From assembly GCA_005239165.1 (NCBI GenBank), contig RAPG01000001.1, forward strand, positions 186,001 through 250,000: DNA of 64,000 nt. The letters run 5' to 3'. How positions within the stretch are numbered: position 1 is the first letter of the stretch; each line of letters opens with the position of its first letter. Both the position numbers and the translations under genes were made by a program. The DNA is from Allopusillimonas ginsengisoli (lineage in GTDB: Bacteria > Pseudomonadota > Gammaproteobacteria > Burkholderiales > Burkholderiaceae_B). Under the pieces are notes generated by a model. The model ran no database searches. It was not told the DNA's origin and saw only the letters and a program-made list of their open reading frames with translations. Below, one piece after another: positions 9,460 to 18,878 of the stretch.

Positions 9460-10350
9460 CTACGAGAAAGTCGACGCGACCAGTTGCTTGTAACGGTCCA
9501 GAATAGCGTTGGTTATTTTCTGCTGCCTGCTGTTACGTGCCTCGATCAACCCGACATCACGAGTAAGGCTTCCGAGCTTGTCCGGAAGGATGACTGTGCG
9601 AAGATCGCTGCGCGCGCCCCAGGTCATCGTATGTAACAAGGGCAGCACAGTTACCCCGACCTCATCCCTGACCAGGCCCAGGATCTGCTCTATGGCATTC
9701 AGCTCCAGAAAGTCATCGGGAATAACGCCGAGTTTTTGCAACACCCGGTCAATCTGACGCCCCGTATGCTGCGTACGATCAAATCGCAGGAAAGGGTAAT
9801 TGGCCAGAATTTGCCGGGGGTCATTGCCCTTGACCGATGCGCCCACGATAAGCCGCAATGGTTCGCGCTGCAGTAGCGACCAGCGCACACTCGCCGGCCG
9901 CTTGCCCATGCTGACCACAAACGCGGCATCAACGTCACCGTGTTCCAGTTTTTGGGCCAGTTCACTAGACTTGCCCGCCACCAGGCGTATTCCCAGCCCC
10001 GGATGCTCTGTTTTCAGTTGCGAAACAATACGGGCCAGGATGCTCATGCACGATACGATGGCGCCTATAGTCAATTGCCCCTGAAACTGCCCATCGGGCT
10101 GACCTGGCCGCCTGATGTGATCGTACATATCAAGCAGCTTTTTAATTTCTGGCAGCAACTCTTGCCCTGCGGTATTGAGCAAGGCGAGCCGCCCGCAGCG
10201 ATCAAACAGCTCACGGCCAAACTCCTGCTCCAGCGCTCTCATTTGCAGACTCACAGCGGCCTGCGACAGCCCCACGTGGTCAGCGGCCTCGGAGAATGAC
10301 CCCAGCCGCGCGACGGCAACGAAAGTGCGCATGAAGCGAAGGTTACTCAT
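9460..10350 (-). CDS. LysR family transcriptional regulator
   Basis: A 296-residue regulator with the standard N-terminal helix-turn-helix (FVAVARLGSFSEAADHVGLS, then QAAVSLQMRALEQEFG, residues about 10-45) and a C-terminal inducer-binding domain. It is divergent from the gamma-glutamyltransferase/peptide-transport cluster, with an AT-rich 90-base gap that contains a T-N11-A palindrome. By LysR convention it should control that cluster and itself. The effector cannot be read from sequence; a gamma-glutamyl peptide or released amino acid is a reasonable guess. Confidence 0.9.
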   Translation of the reverse strand: MSNLRFMRTFVAVARLGSFSEAADHVGLSQAAVSLQMRALEQEFGRELFDRCGRLALLNTAGQELLPEIKKLLDMYDHIRRPGQPDGQFQGQLTIGAIVSCMSILARIVSQLKTEHPGLGIRLVAGKSSELAQKLEHGDVDAAFVVSMGKRPASVRWSLLQREPLRLIVGASVKGNDPRQILANYPFLRFDRTQHTGRQIDRVLQKLGVIPDDFLELNAIEQILGLVRDEVGVTVLPLLHTMTWGARSDLRTVILPDKLGSLTRDVGLIEARNSRQQKITNAILDRYKQLVASTFS

Positions 10351-10383
10351 AAGAAAAACTTGTAAATTGAATTATTAATTTAA

Positions 10384-10398
10384 ATTGATGTAATCAAT
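10384..10398. promoter_or_regulatory. Putative LysR operator (perfect inverted repeat, T-N11-A)
   Basis: A perfect inverted repeat ATTGAT-GTA-ATCAAT lies in the AT-rich gap between the LysR gene and the GGT gene. T at 10385 and A at 10397 are separated by 11 bases, the classic LysR box geometry. The surrounding bases 10360-10400 are unusually AT-rich for this genome. Assignment rests on pattern and position only. Confidence 0.55.
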
Positions 10399-10442
10399 AA
10401 ATGATAGTAGCGTATACGACTCGAGAAATGCAGGCAGATGAC

Positions 10443-12071
10443 ATGAAAGACTTCAACTGGGCCAACCCCTACCCCTCCACACGCACGCCACTTTTTGCGC
10501 GTAACGTCGTGGCAACATCCCATCCGCTCGCGGCTCAGGCCGGGCTGCGTATGATGCTCAAAGGGGGCAATGCCATTGACGCCGCAATCGCTGCTGCCGC
10601 CACCATTACCCTGGTTGAGCCGGTTTCTTGTGGCATAGGGGGCGACTGTTTCGCCATTCTGTGGGATGGGCAAAAACTGCACGGCCTGAATGCGTCAGGC
10701 TGCGCGCCGGCCGCCTGGAATGTGGAGTATTTCAAACGCAAATACGGTGTAGGTGCAGATGGGCTGGCCCAGCGCCCCATGCGCGGCTGGGATACCGTCA
10801 CCGTGCCCGGTGTCGTTTCGGGCTGGGCAGCGCTGCACGAGCGCTTCGGCAAGCTGCCTTTTGATGTTTTGTTCGAGCCTGCCATTGAAATAGCACAACG
10901 CGGCTTCATCGTTCCGCCTGTAGTCGCGGGCAAATGGGCCAAGGCCGCCGAAGAGCTCAAGGATCAGCCCGGCTTTGCCCAGGCCTTCATGCCCCAAGGG
11001 CGTGCACCCCGTATAGGCGAAAACTTCCGCTTTCCTGATGTCGTCGACACACTCAAGCGCATCGCGCAAACACGTGGCCGCGATATGTACGAGGGCGATC
11101 TGGCCGAAAAAATGGTTGCCTTCAGCCGCGAAGGCGGCGGTGCACTTACCATGGATGATTTACGCAACTACCAGCCAGAATGGGTTGACCTGATCTCCAA
11201 AGACTATCACGGCTATACCGTTAACCAGATCCCTCCCAACGGCCAGGGTATTGCCGCACTAATCGCCCTTGGCATCGCCGAACGTTTCGATCTGCGCAAT
11301 TATCCGGTGGGGTCGGTCGAGTCGCAACACATCCAGATCGAAGCCATGAAGCTGGCGTTTGCCGATTTATACCGCTACGTTTCCGACTCGCGCAGCATGA
11401 CGCTGACGCCCGAGCAAATGCTGGATGACAACTACCTGGACAGCCGCGCCAAGCTTATCAGGCTGGACAAGGCCGGGTTCCATGCGGCCGGCCGTCCGCC
11501 CGCCGGCGGCACCATTTATCTGTCGGCTGCTGATGAAAGCGGGATGATGATTTCTTTTATCCAGTCGAACTACATGGGTTTTGGTTCTGGCGTGGTTGTT
11601 CCGGGCACTGGCATCAGTATGCAAAACCGCGGCGTGGGCTTTTCCATGGACCCGGCATCGCCAAATGTGGTCGAAGGCGGAAAGCGCCCCTTCCATACGA
11701 TTATTCCGGGCTTTCTCAGCAAAGACGGCCAGCCCGTCATGGGCTTTGGCGTAATGGGTGGCGACATGCAGCCGCAGGGGCATATGCAAACCCTCGTGCG
11801 CATGATCGACTACGACCAGCAGCCGCAGGCGGCATGTTGCGCGCCTCGCTGGAAAGTAAACCGCGACTTTACGCTAGACATAGAAACCACCATGACACGC
11901 GATGTCGTTGACGGCCTGCACGCCCTGGGCCATAAATTCCATTCTGTAGACGATCCTTACATGGATTTTGGCGCCGGCCAGTTTGTCTGGCGCCTTTCGG
12001 CCAGCGACCCGGACGCCGGTTACGTTGCTGCAAGCGATGGCCGCCGGGACGGTCAGGCCGTCGGCTTTTAA
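10443..12071 (+). CDS. Gamma-glutamyltransferase family protein (YwrD-like), first copy
   Basis: An N-terminal-nucleophile hydrolase that cleaves gamma-glutamyl bonds, as in glutathione. About 542 residues. It has the family opening ARNVVATSHPLAAQAGLRM, the GGNAIDAAIAAA motif, the glycine-rich GIGGDCF, and the autoprocessing region GGTIYLSAADESG with a candidate nucleophile threonine, followed by the FGSG loop. No signal peptide is visible, so it is probably cytoplasmic like YwrD proteins rather than the periplasmic E. coli enzyme. ATG codons at 10401, 10428 and 10443 are in frame; 10443 matches family starts best, though its ribosome-binding site is weak. First gene of a seven-gene cluster. 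Confidence 0.85.
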   Translation: MKDFNWANPYPSTRTPLFARNVVATSHPLAAQAGLRMMLKGGNAIDAAIAAAATITLVEPVSCGIGGDCFAILWDGQKLHGLNASGCAPAAWNVEYFKRKYGVGADGLAQRPMRGWDTVTVPGVVSGWAALHERFGKLPFDVLFEPAIEIAQRGFIVPPVVAGKWAKAAEELKDQPGFAQAFMPQGRAPRIGENFRFPDVVDTLKRIAQTRGRDMYEGDLAEKMVAFSREGGGALTMDDLRNYQPEWVDLISKDYHGYTVNQIPPNGQGIAALIALGIAERFDLRNYPVGSVESQHIQIEAMKLAFADLYRYVSDSRSMTLTPEQMLDDNYLDSRAKLIRLDKAGFHAAGRPPAGGTIYLSAADESGMMISFIQSNYMGFGSGVVVPGTGISMQNRGVGFSMDPASPNVVEGGKRPFHTIIPGFLSKDGQPVMGFGVMGGDMQPQGHMQTLVRMIDYDQQPQAACCAPRWKVNRDFTLDIETTMTRDVVDGLHALGHKFHSVDDPYMDFGAGQFVWRLSASDPDAGYVAASDGRRDGQAVGF

Positions 12072-12097
12072 TTACATAATAAAGAGGGGACAAACCA

Positions 12098-13606
12098 ATG
12101 AAACCAATCACTATGCTGCTCGGCGGCATTATGCTGGGTGCTGCGGCACTCAGCCATGCCCAAGTGCTTCGTATCGGCATGCAGGATGATCCTGATACCC
12201 TGGATCCACACAGGTCACGTACCTATGCAGCCCGCATTGTCTTCACATCGTTGTGCGACAAGCTGGTAGACACCGATGCCAAGCTCAACTTTGTGCCGGC
12301 CCTGGCGAAATCCTGGTCCTGGAATGACGACGACACCAAGCTCACACTAAAACTGCGCGACGACGTTGTTTTTCATGACGGCAGCAAATTTGATGCGCAG
12401 GCAGCCAAGGCCAACCTGGATCGCGCCAAGACGCTGCCCGACAGCCAGCGCAAAAGCGAACTGACCTCGGTCACGCAGGTAGACGCGCCCGACGCCACAA
12501 CACTGGTGATTACCGTGGCACAGCCTGATGCGCCCCTGCTCGCCCAGCTATCCGACCGCGCGGGCATGATGCTTTCAGCCAAAACCTTTGCAGACAAAGA
12601 CAGTGGAACCAGCATAGGGCGCAATCCTGTTTGCTCAGGCCCATACAAATTTGTAGAGCGGGTACAGAACGATCGCATTGTTCTGGAAAAATTCGACAAC
12701 TACTACGATGCAGACAAGTTTGCCTTCAAACAAGTTGTTTACATGTTTATTCCAGACTCAACCGTGCGTCTGTCCAACCTGCGCTCTGATGGCATCGACA
12801 TCCTCGAACGCCTGAACCCCACCGACGTGGCGGATGTCAAGCAGGACAAAGCCCTGAACTTTCAGTCTGTGGCAGGCCTGGGCTTTCGCCAGCTTATGTT
12901 CAACACCAACAATGGCGAGCGCGCCAAAACCAACCCATTGAGCGACAAGCGCGTGCGTCAGGCTTTCCAGCTGACTATAGATCGCAACGCCATCAGCGAG
13001 GTTATCGGCGGCGGCATCTTCCCGCCAGCGCAACAGCCTTTCCCGCCTGCCAGCCCTTACCACAGCGACAAATTCCCGCCCAAGCAGCCTGATATTGCCA
13101 AGGCCAAGGCTTTGCTCAAAGAGGCCGGGCAGGAAAACGCCAAGGTCGAGCTAACCTTCGCCAACAACACCATAGAATCGTCGGCAGCACAGATGATTCA
13201 GGCCATGGCCGGGCAGGCAGGCTTTCAGGTCAGCCTGCGCCCCACTGAATACGCCGCCATGCTCTCCGACTCGGCTCAGGGTAAGTTTCAGTTCGATATG
13301 CGCGGATGGTCGGGCCGTGTTGACCCTGACGGCAATATCTACTCGTTTGTTACCTGCAAAGGCACGCTGAACGATGGCAAATATTGCAACCCCAAGGTTG
13401 ATGAGCTGCTGAACAAAGCACGCACCATTTCAGATCAGACCAAACGCAAAGCGGTCTATGATGAGGCGCAGACCATACTGCAAGACGAACTGCCCAGCAT
13501 GTATTTGTATTACCAACCTTGGCCATTCGTTACCAGCAGCAAGGTTCAAGGATTTGTGCCCTATCCGGACGGCATGATCCGCCTGCGAGGCGTGTCGTTC
13601 AAATAA
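12098..13606 (+). CDS. Family 5 (peptide) ABC transporter substrate-binding protein, first copy
   Basis: Periplasmic receptor of the DppA/OppA/GsiB class, 502 residues. A signal peptide (MKPITMLLGGIMLGAAALSH, cut near AQ) is followed by the family core: RIGMQDDPDTLDPHRSRTY, then FTSLCDKLVD, then a long two-lobe domain ending in VKLF-less, RLRG-type C-terminus. A good ribosome-binding site, AGAGGGG, precedes the ATG. It is visibly paralogous to the second receptor of the same cluster at 17376. Peptide or glutathione-like ligands are likely given the flanking gamma-glutamyltransferases. Confidence 0.9.
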   Translation: MKPITMLLGGIMLGAAALSHAQVLRIGMQDDPDTLDPHRSRTYAARIVFTSLCDKLVDTDAKLNFVPALAKSWSWNDDDTKLTLKLRDDVVFHDGSKFDAQAAKANLDRAKTLPDSQRKSELTSVTQVDAPDATTLVITVAQPDAPLLAQLSDRAGMMLSAKTFADKDSGTSIGRNPVCSGPYKFVERVQNDRIVLEKFDNYYDADKFAFKQVVYMFIPDSTVRLSNLRSDGIDILERLNPTDVADVKQDKALNFQSVAGLGFRQLMFNTNNGERAKTNPLSDKRVRQAFQLTIDRNAISEVIGGGIFPPAQQPFPPASPYHSDKFPPKQPDIAKAKALLKEAGQENAKVELTFANNTIESSAAQMIQAMAGQAGFQVSLRPTEYAAMLSDSAQGKFQFDMRGWSGRVDPDGNIYSFVTCKGTLNDGKYCNPKVDELLNKARTISDQTKRKAVYDEAQTILQDELPSMYLYYQPWPFVTSSKVQGFVPYPDGMIRLRGVSFK

Positions 13607-13629
13607 CCGTCCCATAGCCGGATCTCTGC

Positions 13630-14574
13630 ATGTTCATACTTATTTTGCGCCGCATTATTGTTGCGATACCAACCCTGATACTTGTATCGCTCATCATATT
13701 CGGCTTGCAGAAAATATTGCCCGGAGATCCGGTGCTGGCTATGGCGGGCGAAGAGCGCGATCCTGCCGTGCTCGAATTTCTTCGTGAAAAATACCGGCTT
13801 AACGACCCCCTGCCCCAGCAATATTTTGCCTGGGTCAAGGAGGTCGCCCAGGGCAATCTCGGCGTATCGCTGCGCACGGATATTCCGGTTACCGAACTCA
13901 TAGCCGACAAGCTACCGGTCACTGTACAGCTGTCTGTGATGGCCATGTTCTTCGCGATTCTTATCGGCATCCCGCTGGGCATCATCGCAGCGGTCCGAAA
14001 AGGAACAAAAACAGAGTTCGCTGCCAATTTATTTGCATTGTCGGGCATGTCCATTCCCAATTTCTGGCTGGGCATAGTCATGATCATGATCATCTCGGTC
14101 TGGTTGCGATGGCTGCCAGCGTCGGGCTACGTGCCGCTGAGCACCGATGTCTGGCTATCGCTCAAAACCATGCTCATGCCTGCCATTGTGCTGGCGACTG
14201 CCATTAGCGCCTACCTGATGCGTCACACCCGCTCCGCCATGCTGGAGGCCCTGCGGGCCGACTACGTGCGCACAGCGCGAGCCAAAGGGGCGTCTGAGCG
14301 TACCGTCGTGTTGCGCCATGCCTTGCGCAATGCCCTCATGCCCATTGTCACACTGGTCACCATATTGTTTGGCGAACTGCTGGCAGGCGCCGTCCTCACA
14401 GAACAGATTTTCGGCATCCCTGGCTTTGGCAAACTGCTGGTCGACGCGGTGTTCAACCGCGATTATGCAGTCGTACAAGGCGTGGTGCTGTGCATTGCCG
14501 TAGGTTTTATCGTACTCACACTGGTTGCCGATGTGCTCTACACACTTGTTAACCCCAGGCTGAGGTACGCATGA
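13630..14574 (+). CDS. Dipeptide-type ABC transporter permease (DppB/GsiC family)
   Basis: Inner-membrane permease of 314 residues with six predicted helices. It opens with the N-terminal helix FILILRRIIVAIPTLILVSL, then PGDPVLAMAGEE, and carries the EALRADYVRTARAKG coupling motif and the LLAGAVLTEQIFGIPGFGKL segment that define DppB-type subunits. It follows the receptor after 23 bases and overlaps the next permease by four bases (ATGA), so the two are made together and should form the heterodimeric channel. Confidence 0.92.
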   Translation: MFILILRRIIVAIPTLILVSLIIFGLQKILPGDPVLAMAGEERDPAVLEFLREKYRLNDPLPQQYFAWVKEVAQGNLGVSLRTDIPVTELIADKLPVTVQLSVMAMFFAILIGIPLGIIAAVRKGTKTEFAANLFALSGMSIPNFWLGIVMIMIISVWLRWLPASGYVPLSTDVWLSLKTMLMPAIVLATAISAYLMRHTRSAMLEALRADYVRTARAKGASERTVVLRHALRNALMPIVTLVTILFGELLAGAVLTEQIFGIPGFGKLLVDAVFNRDYAVVQGVVLCIAVGFIVLTLVADVLYTLVNPRLRYA

Positions 14575-15449
14575 GCTCGCAAGCCATACAAGGTGCGCCG
14601 CCATTACCTGAGCGCCGGCGCAACCGCTCCTGGAGCAAATTCAAACGCAACCGTTCAGCCATGCTGGGTGCAGCCATCGTGCTGTTAATCATCATAATTG
14701 CGGTGTTTGCACCCTTGCTGACCAGCTTTGACCCGGCACAGGTCAGCTTCACCGCAGTCCGCAAGGCCCCCTCGGCCACTCACTGGCTGGGCACTGACGA
14801 GCTTGGACGCGATATCTTCTCGCGTCTGCTTTACGGAGCACGTGCTTCTCTGCTGGCCGGCATGTGCTCTGTGCTGATCGCCCTGGCCGCAGGCGTGCCG
14901 CTGGGGCTGCTCGCAGGCTATTTTGGCGGACTGATCGACGGTTGTATTTCGCGACTAACCGAAGCCCTGCTGTCAATTCCATTTTTGATTCTGGCCATCG
15001 CACTGGCGGCGTTTTTAGGGCCCAGCCTGACCAACGCCATGATTGCCATCGGCATTTCTGCCGCACCGTTGTTTATACGTCTGGCCCGTGGTCAGGTGCT
15101 TGCCATCAAGAACGAAGACTATGTGCAGAGCACGCGGTCACTGGGCGCCTCGAACACGCGCATTATTGTTCGGCACATTTTGCCTAATGTCATGCCCGCG
15201 TTAATCGTACAAGCCACCATCATGATTGCCAGCGCCATTATTGCCGAAGCCAGCCTCTCTTTTCTGGGCTTGGGCCTGCAACCGCCCAACCCGTCCTGGG
15301 GCTCCATGCTCAATACTGCCAAAAACTTCATGACACAGGCACCCTGGATGTCGGTGTTTCCGGGAACAGCAATCTTTCTCGCCGTGTTCGGCTTTAACTT
15401 GCTAGGCGATGGCCTGCGCGATGCGCTGGACCCGCGACAGGACGATTGA
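14571..15449 (+). CDS. Dipeptide-type ABC transporter permease (DppC/GsiD family)
   Basis: Second channel subunit, 292 residues. The N-terminal cytosolic tail is basic, followed by the helix [17 protein letters not shown] and the family motif [20 protein letters not shown]. The coupling region reads [18 protein letters not shown], and the C-terminus has [15 protein letters not shown], all DppC hallmarks. Translationally coupled to the upstream permease by an ATGA overlap. Confidence 0.93.
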   Translation: MSSQAIQGAPPLPERRRNRSWSKFKRNRSAMLGAAIVLLIIIIAVFAPLLTSFDPAQVSFTAVRKAPSATHWLGTDELGRDIFSRLLYGARASLLAGMCSVLIALAAGVPLGLLAGYFGGLIDGCISRLTEALLSIPFLILAIALAAFLGPSLTNAMIAIGISAAPLFIRLARGQVLAIKNEDYVQSTRSLGASNTRIIVRHILPNVMPALIVQATIMIASAIIAEASLSFLGLGLQPPNPSWGSMLNTAKNFMTQAPWMSVFPGTAIFLAVFGFNLLGDGLRDALDPRQDD

Positions 15450-15453
15450 TCAT

Positions 15454-17310
15454 ATGCAAACCATGCAAGACCAACGCGTCATCCAGGTGTCCAAACTGAA
15501 CGTCGTTTTCAAAACGCCAGAACGCACTGTTGCCGCTGTAAAGGATTTGTCTTTTCACGTTAGCAAGGGCGAGACACTGGCCATCGTGGGCGAGTCAGGG
15601 TCGGGAAAATCTGTCACCTCTCTGTCACTCATGCGTCTGGTGGAGTTCGGCGGCGGCACGATTACGCAAGGCGAAATGCTTCTGCGCCGACGCAACGGCA
15701 AGCTGATTAACCTTGCCCGTGCCAGCGAGCCCGAGATGCGCAAGATACGCGGCGCCGACATCGCCATGATTTTTCAGGAGCCCATGACGTCGCTAAACCC
15801 CAGCTTCACGGCGGGCAGCCAGATTGCCGAGGCCCTTATGCTGCACCAGAGCCTGGATCACGCTGCGGCCAGAGCAGAGACCTTGCGACTGCTGGAGACG
15901 GTGCGCATTCCTGACGCCCGCGCTATTTTAGATCGCTATCCTCACCAGCTATCGGGCGGCATGCGCCAACGCATCATGATCGCCATGGCGCTGTCGTGCA
16001 AGCCTCAGGTGCTGATTGCGGACGAGCCTACTACGGCACTGGACGTGACCATACAGGCCCAGATTTTGCAGTTAATACGCCAGCTGCAGCAAGACATGGA
16101 CATGGGCGTAATTTTCATCACGCACGATATGGGTGTGGTCGCGGAAGTGGCCGACCGCGTCATGGTGATGCTCAAGGGTGACAAGGTCGAGGAAAATGAT
16201 AGCGACACACTGTTCAGAAACCCCACCCATCTCTACACGCGGGCGCTGCTCTCGGCCGTGCCCAGACTGGGGTCCATGAAGAACACCAACGAGCCTGCCC
16301 CCTTCAAGCTCGTGGGGGCAGATCAACAGGCCCAGGCCTTGGCCAGCGACAGCCCACCCAGTACCGCTCGCTACGATGAAGCGCCAGTCCTGCAAGTCGA
16401 GAACCTCGTCACCCGTTTCGACATTGCCAGCGGTATTTTCGGCCGGGTGCGCAGCCGCATCCATGCGGTCGAGCAGGTGAGCTTCGATCTGTATCCTGGT
16501 GAAACCCTGGCCATCGTGGGCGAATCGGGCTGCGGCAAAACGACCACAGGCCGCTCGCTGGCGCAGCTTGAGTCCATACGCGCAGGCAAGGTAAGCTTTC
16601 GCGGCCAGGATGTCAGTCTGCTCTCGCGCGGGCAGAAACAGGCCTTGCGCAAACATATTCAGTTTATTTTTCAAGACCCATTTGCCTCGCTTGATCCGCG
16701 CGTAACCGTGGGTTATTCCATTATGGAGCCGTTGCTCATCCACGGCGTGGCGAAAGGCAAAAAAGCAATGGAGCGCGTGCGCTGGCTCATGGACAAGTGC
16801 GGGCTTACCCCCGACATGGCCGACCGCTATCCGCATGAGTTTTCTGGGGGGCAGCGTCAGCGGGTGTGCATTGCGCGCGCACTGGCCCTGAACCCGCAAA
16901 TCGTGATTGCAGACGAGTCCGTCTCGGCGCTGGATGTGTCCATACAGGCGCAGATTGTTAACCTTTTACTGGACCTGCAGCGCGAATTCGGGCTCTCCAT
17001 TCTTTTCATATCTCATGACATGGCTGTGGTAGAACGCATAAGCCATCGTGTCGTCGTCATGTACCTGGGCCAGGTGGTCGAAATAGGATCGCGCCGCTCA
17101 GTGTTTGAGAACCCGCAACACCCCTACACAAAGCGTCTTATGGCCGCCGTGCCCGTTGCCGACCCGAGCTATCGCCATCGCACCCATTCGCTCATGGTCG
17201 ATGAAATACCCAGTGCCGTCAGAAGCATTCATGACAAGCCTGTCGTGCAGCCGCTGGTGAGGGTGAACGATGACCATTTCGTGGCGCAACACCCCATCGG
17301 CGTCTACTGA
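15454..17310 (+). CDS. Fused double ABC ATPase for peptide import (GsiA-like, DppD-DppF fusion)
   Basis: One polypeptide of about 618 residues holds two nucleotide-binding domains, as in GsiA of the glutathione importer. Domain 1 has Walker [17 protein letters not shown] and Walker [11 protein letters not shown]; domain 2 has [16 protein letters not shown] and [10 protein letters not shown]. Each domain is followed by the oligopeptide ATPase C-terminal segment ([12 protein letters not shown] and [13 protein letters not shown]). The ATG at 15454 follows the permease stop by four bases with AGGA about ten bases upstream; earlier in-frame starts would run into the permease gene. Most Dpp/Opp systems encode these as two genes. 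Confidence 0.92.
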   Translation: MQTMQDQRVIQVSKLNVVFKTPERTVAAVKDLSFHVSKGETLAIVGESGSGKSVTSLSLMRLVEFGGGTITQGEMLLRRRNGKLINLARASEPEMRKIRGADIAMIFQEPMTSLNPSFTAGSQIAEALMLHQSLDHAAARAETLRLLETVRIPDARAILDRYPHQLSGGMRQRIMIAMALSCKPQVLIADEPTTALDVTIQAQILQLIRQLQQDMDMGVIFITHDMGVVAEVADRVMVMLKGDKVEENDSDTLFRNPTHLYTRALLSAVPRLGSMKNTNEPAPFKLVGADQQAQALASDSPPSTARYDEAPVLQVENLVTRFDIASGIFGRVRSRIHAVEQVSFDLYPGETLAIVGESGCGKTTTGRSLAQLESIRAGKVSFRGQDVSLLSRGQKQALRKHIQFIFQDPFASLDPRVTVGYSIMEPLLIHGVAKGKKAMERVRWLMDKCGLTPDMADRYPHEFSGGQRQRVCIARALALNPQIVIADESVSALDVSIQAQIVNLLLDLQREFGLSILFISHDMAVVERISHRVVVMYLGQVVEIGSRRSVFENPQHPYTKRLMAAVPVADPSYRHRTHSLMVDEIPSAVRSIHDKPVVQPLVRVNDDHFVAQHPIGVY

Positions 17311-17375
17311 TCCAGCCGTCAGCACAGTTATTACAACGCAATACAACCACCCACGCCCACCAAGGGAGAACGCTC

Positions 17376-18878
17376 ATGTATAAAAACACACTCAAACTGG
17401 CGCTGATCGCCGGCTTGCTTTGTTCGGCCAGTGCATTTGGTCAGAGTACCTTGCACATAGGCCTGCAGGATGACCCCGACCAGCTTGACCCTGTGCGTGC
17501 ACGCACTTTTGTAGGACGCATTGTGTTTGCTTCGCTCTGCGACAAACTGGTAGACATCAAGCCTGACCTGTCCTTCACGCCTCAGCTCGCGACGGCCTGG
17601 TCCTGGGTAGACGATAAAACCTTAAAATTTACCCTGCGTGACAAGGCGGTGTATCAAGACGGCACGCCCATAGACGCCGCCTCGGTCAAGGCCAACCTGG
17701 ATCGCGCCAAGAGTCTGCCCGACAGCAACCGCAAGAGTGAACTGGCCACACTGGTGAGTGTAGACGCGCCTGACAGCAAGACGGTAATACTGCACCTGAG
17801 CGAACCCGATGCCTCTCTGCTTTCGCAACTCTCAGACCGCGCCGGCATGATGCAGTCGCCAGCCAGCTTCGACAAGGATCCCGGCAAAAATCCAGTGTGT
17901 TCCGGCCCCTACCGATTCAAGGACCGGGTGCAGAACGACCACATTACCCTGGAGAAATTCCCCGAGTACTGGGATGCGGACAGCTACCACTTCGACACAG
18001 TCATCTTTAAGCCAGTACCCGACGCGACGGTGCGGCTGAACAGCCTGCGCGCTGGCGGGCTGGACATCGCCGAAAGAATCGCCCCCAGCGATGCGCAAAT
18101 CGTCAAGGACGATCCACCCCTCAAGTTCATGCCAGTCACTGGTCTTGGCTTTCAGGCCATCTCTGTCAACTTCGCGAACGGTCCGCGCGCCGATAATCCA
18201 TTTGCCAAAGACGAACGTATTCGTCAAGCCTTTGATCTTTCCATTGACCGAGATGTCATCAACGATATCGTCGGCACTGGCCTGTATCAGCCTGCCTTCC
18301 AACCCTTCCCGCCAGCCAGCTTTGCCTACGACAAATCGGCAGAGCGCAAAGGCCGGGATGTTGAAAAGGCACGCAAGCTACTCAAAGAAGCAGGCGTGAA
18401 GCGCGTGAGCGTGGAGATATCCTATGGCAACAACACCATCATGCAGCAGGTATTCGAACTGATACAGGCCATGGGAAGTGAGGTGGGTTTTGACATCAGC
18501 CTGCGGCCCATGGAGTTTGCTGCACTTCAATCCACCCTGGCACGCGGCGATTTTCAACTGGCCCAGGCAGGATGGTCGGGCCGCGTGGACCCTAGCGGTA
18601 ATGTGTTCCAGTATGTGTCATGCAAGGGCAGCCTGAATGACGGTAAGTTCTGCGACAAAGACATGGACGCGCTACTCAATGGGGCCAGGCAGGAACTGGA
18701 CACCGAAAAGCGCAAACAGCTCTACAGCGAATTTCTCAAGCTCATGCAGGTTAAGCATCCTATTTTTTACACCTATTACCTGCCCTGGACCTTTGGCGTG
18801 CAAAAAGCCATACAAGATTTCGTCCCCTACCCAGACGGTCTTGTTCGCCTGAAAAACGTCACACGCCAGGGAAAGTAA
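17376..18878 (+). CDS. Family 5 (peptide) ABC transporter substrate-binding protein, second copy
   Basis: A second periplasmic receptor, 500 residues, paralogous to the one at 12098 (shared openings such as QDDPD.LDP and SLCDKLVD). The signal peptide MYKNTLKLALIAGLLCSASA ends before FGQS. A strong ribosome-binding site, AAGGGAGA, precedes the ATG, after a 65-base gap from the ATPase, so it may be made at a higher level. The last base of its stop is shared with the next start (TAATG), coupling it to the second gamma-glutamyltransferase. Two receptors with one channel suggest a broader ligand range. Confidence 0.9.
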   Translation: MYKNTLKLALIAGLLCSASAFGQSTLHIGLQDDPDQLDPVRARTFVGRIVFASLCDKLVDIKPDLSFTPQLATAWSWVDDKTLKFTLRDKAVYQDGTPIDAASVKANLDRAKSLPDSNRKSELATLVSVDAPDSKTVILHLSEPDASLLSQLSDRAGMMQSPASFDKDPGKNPVCSGPYRFKDRVQNDHITLEKFPEYWDADSYHFDTVIFKPVPDATVRLNSLRAGGLDIAERIAPSDAQIVKDDPPLKFMPVTGLGFQAISVNFANGPRADNPFAKDERIRQAFDLSIDRDVINDIVGTGLYQPAFQPFPPASFAYDKSAERKGRDVEKARKLLKEAGVKRVSVEISYGNNTIMQQVFELIQAMGSEVGFDISLRPMEFAALQSTLARGDFQLAQAGWSGRVDPSGNVFQYVSCKGSLNDGKFCDKDMDALLNGARQELDTEKRKQLYSEFLKLMQVKHPIFYTYYLPWTFGVQKAIQDFVPYPDGLVRLKNVTRQGK

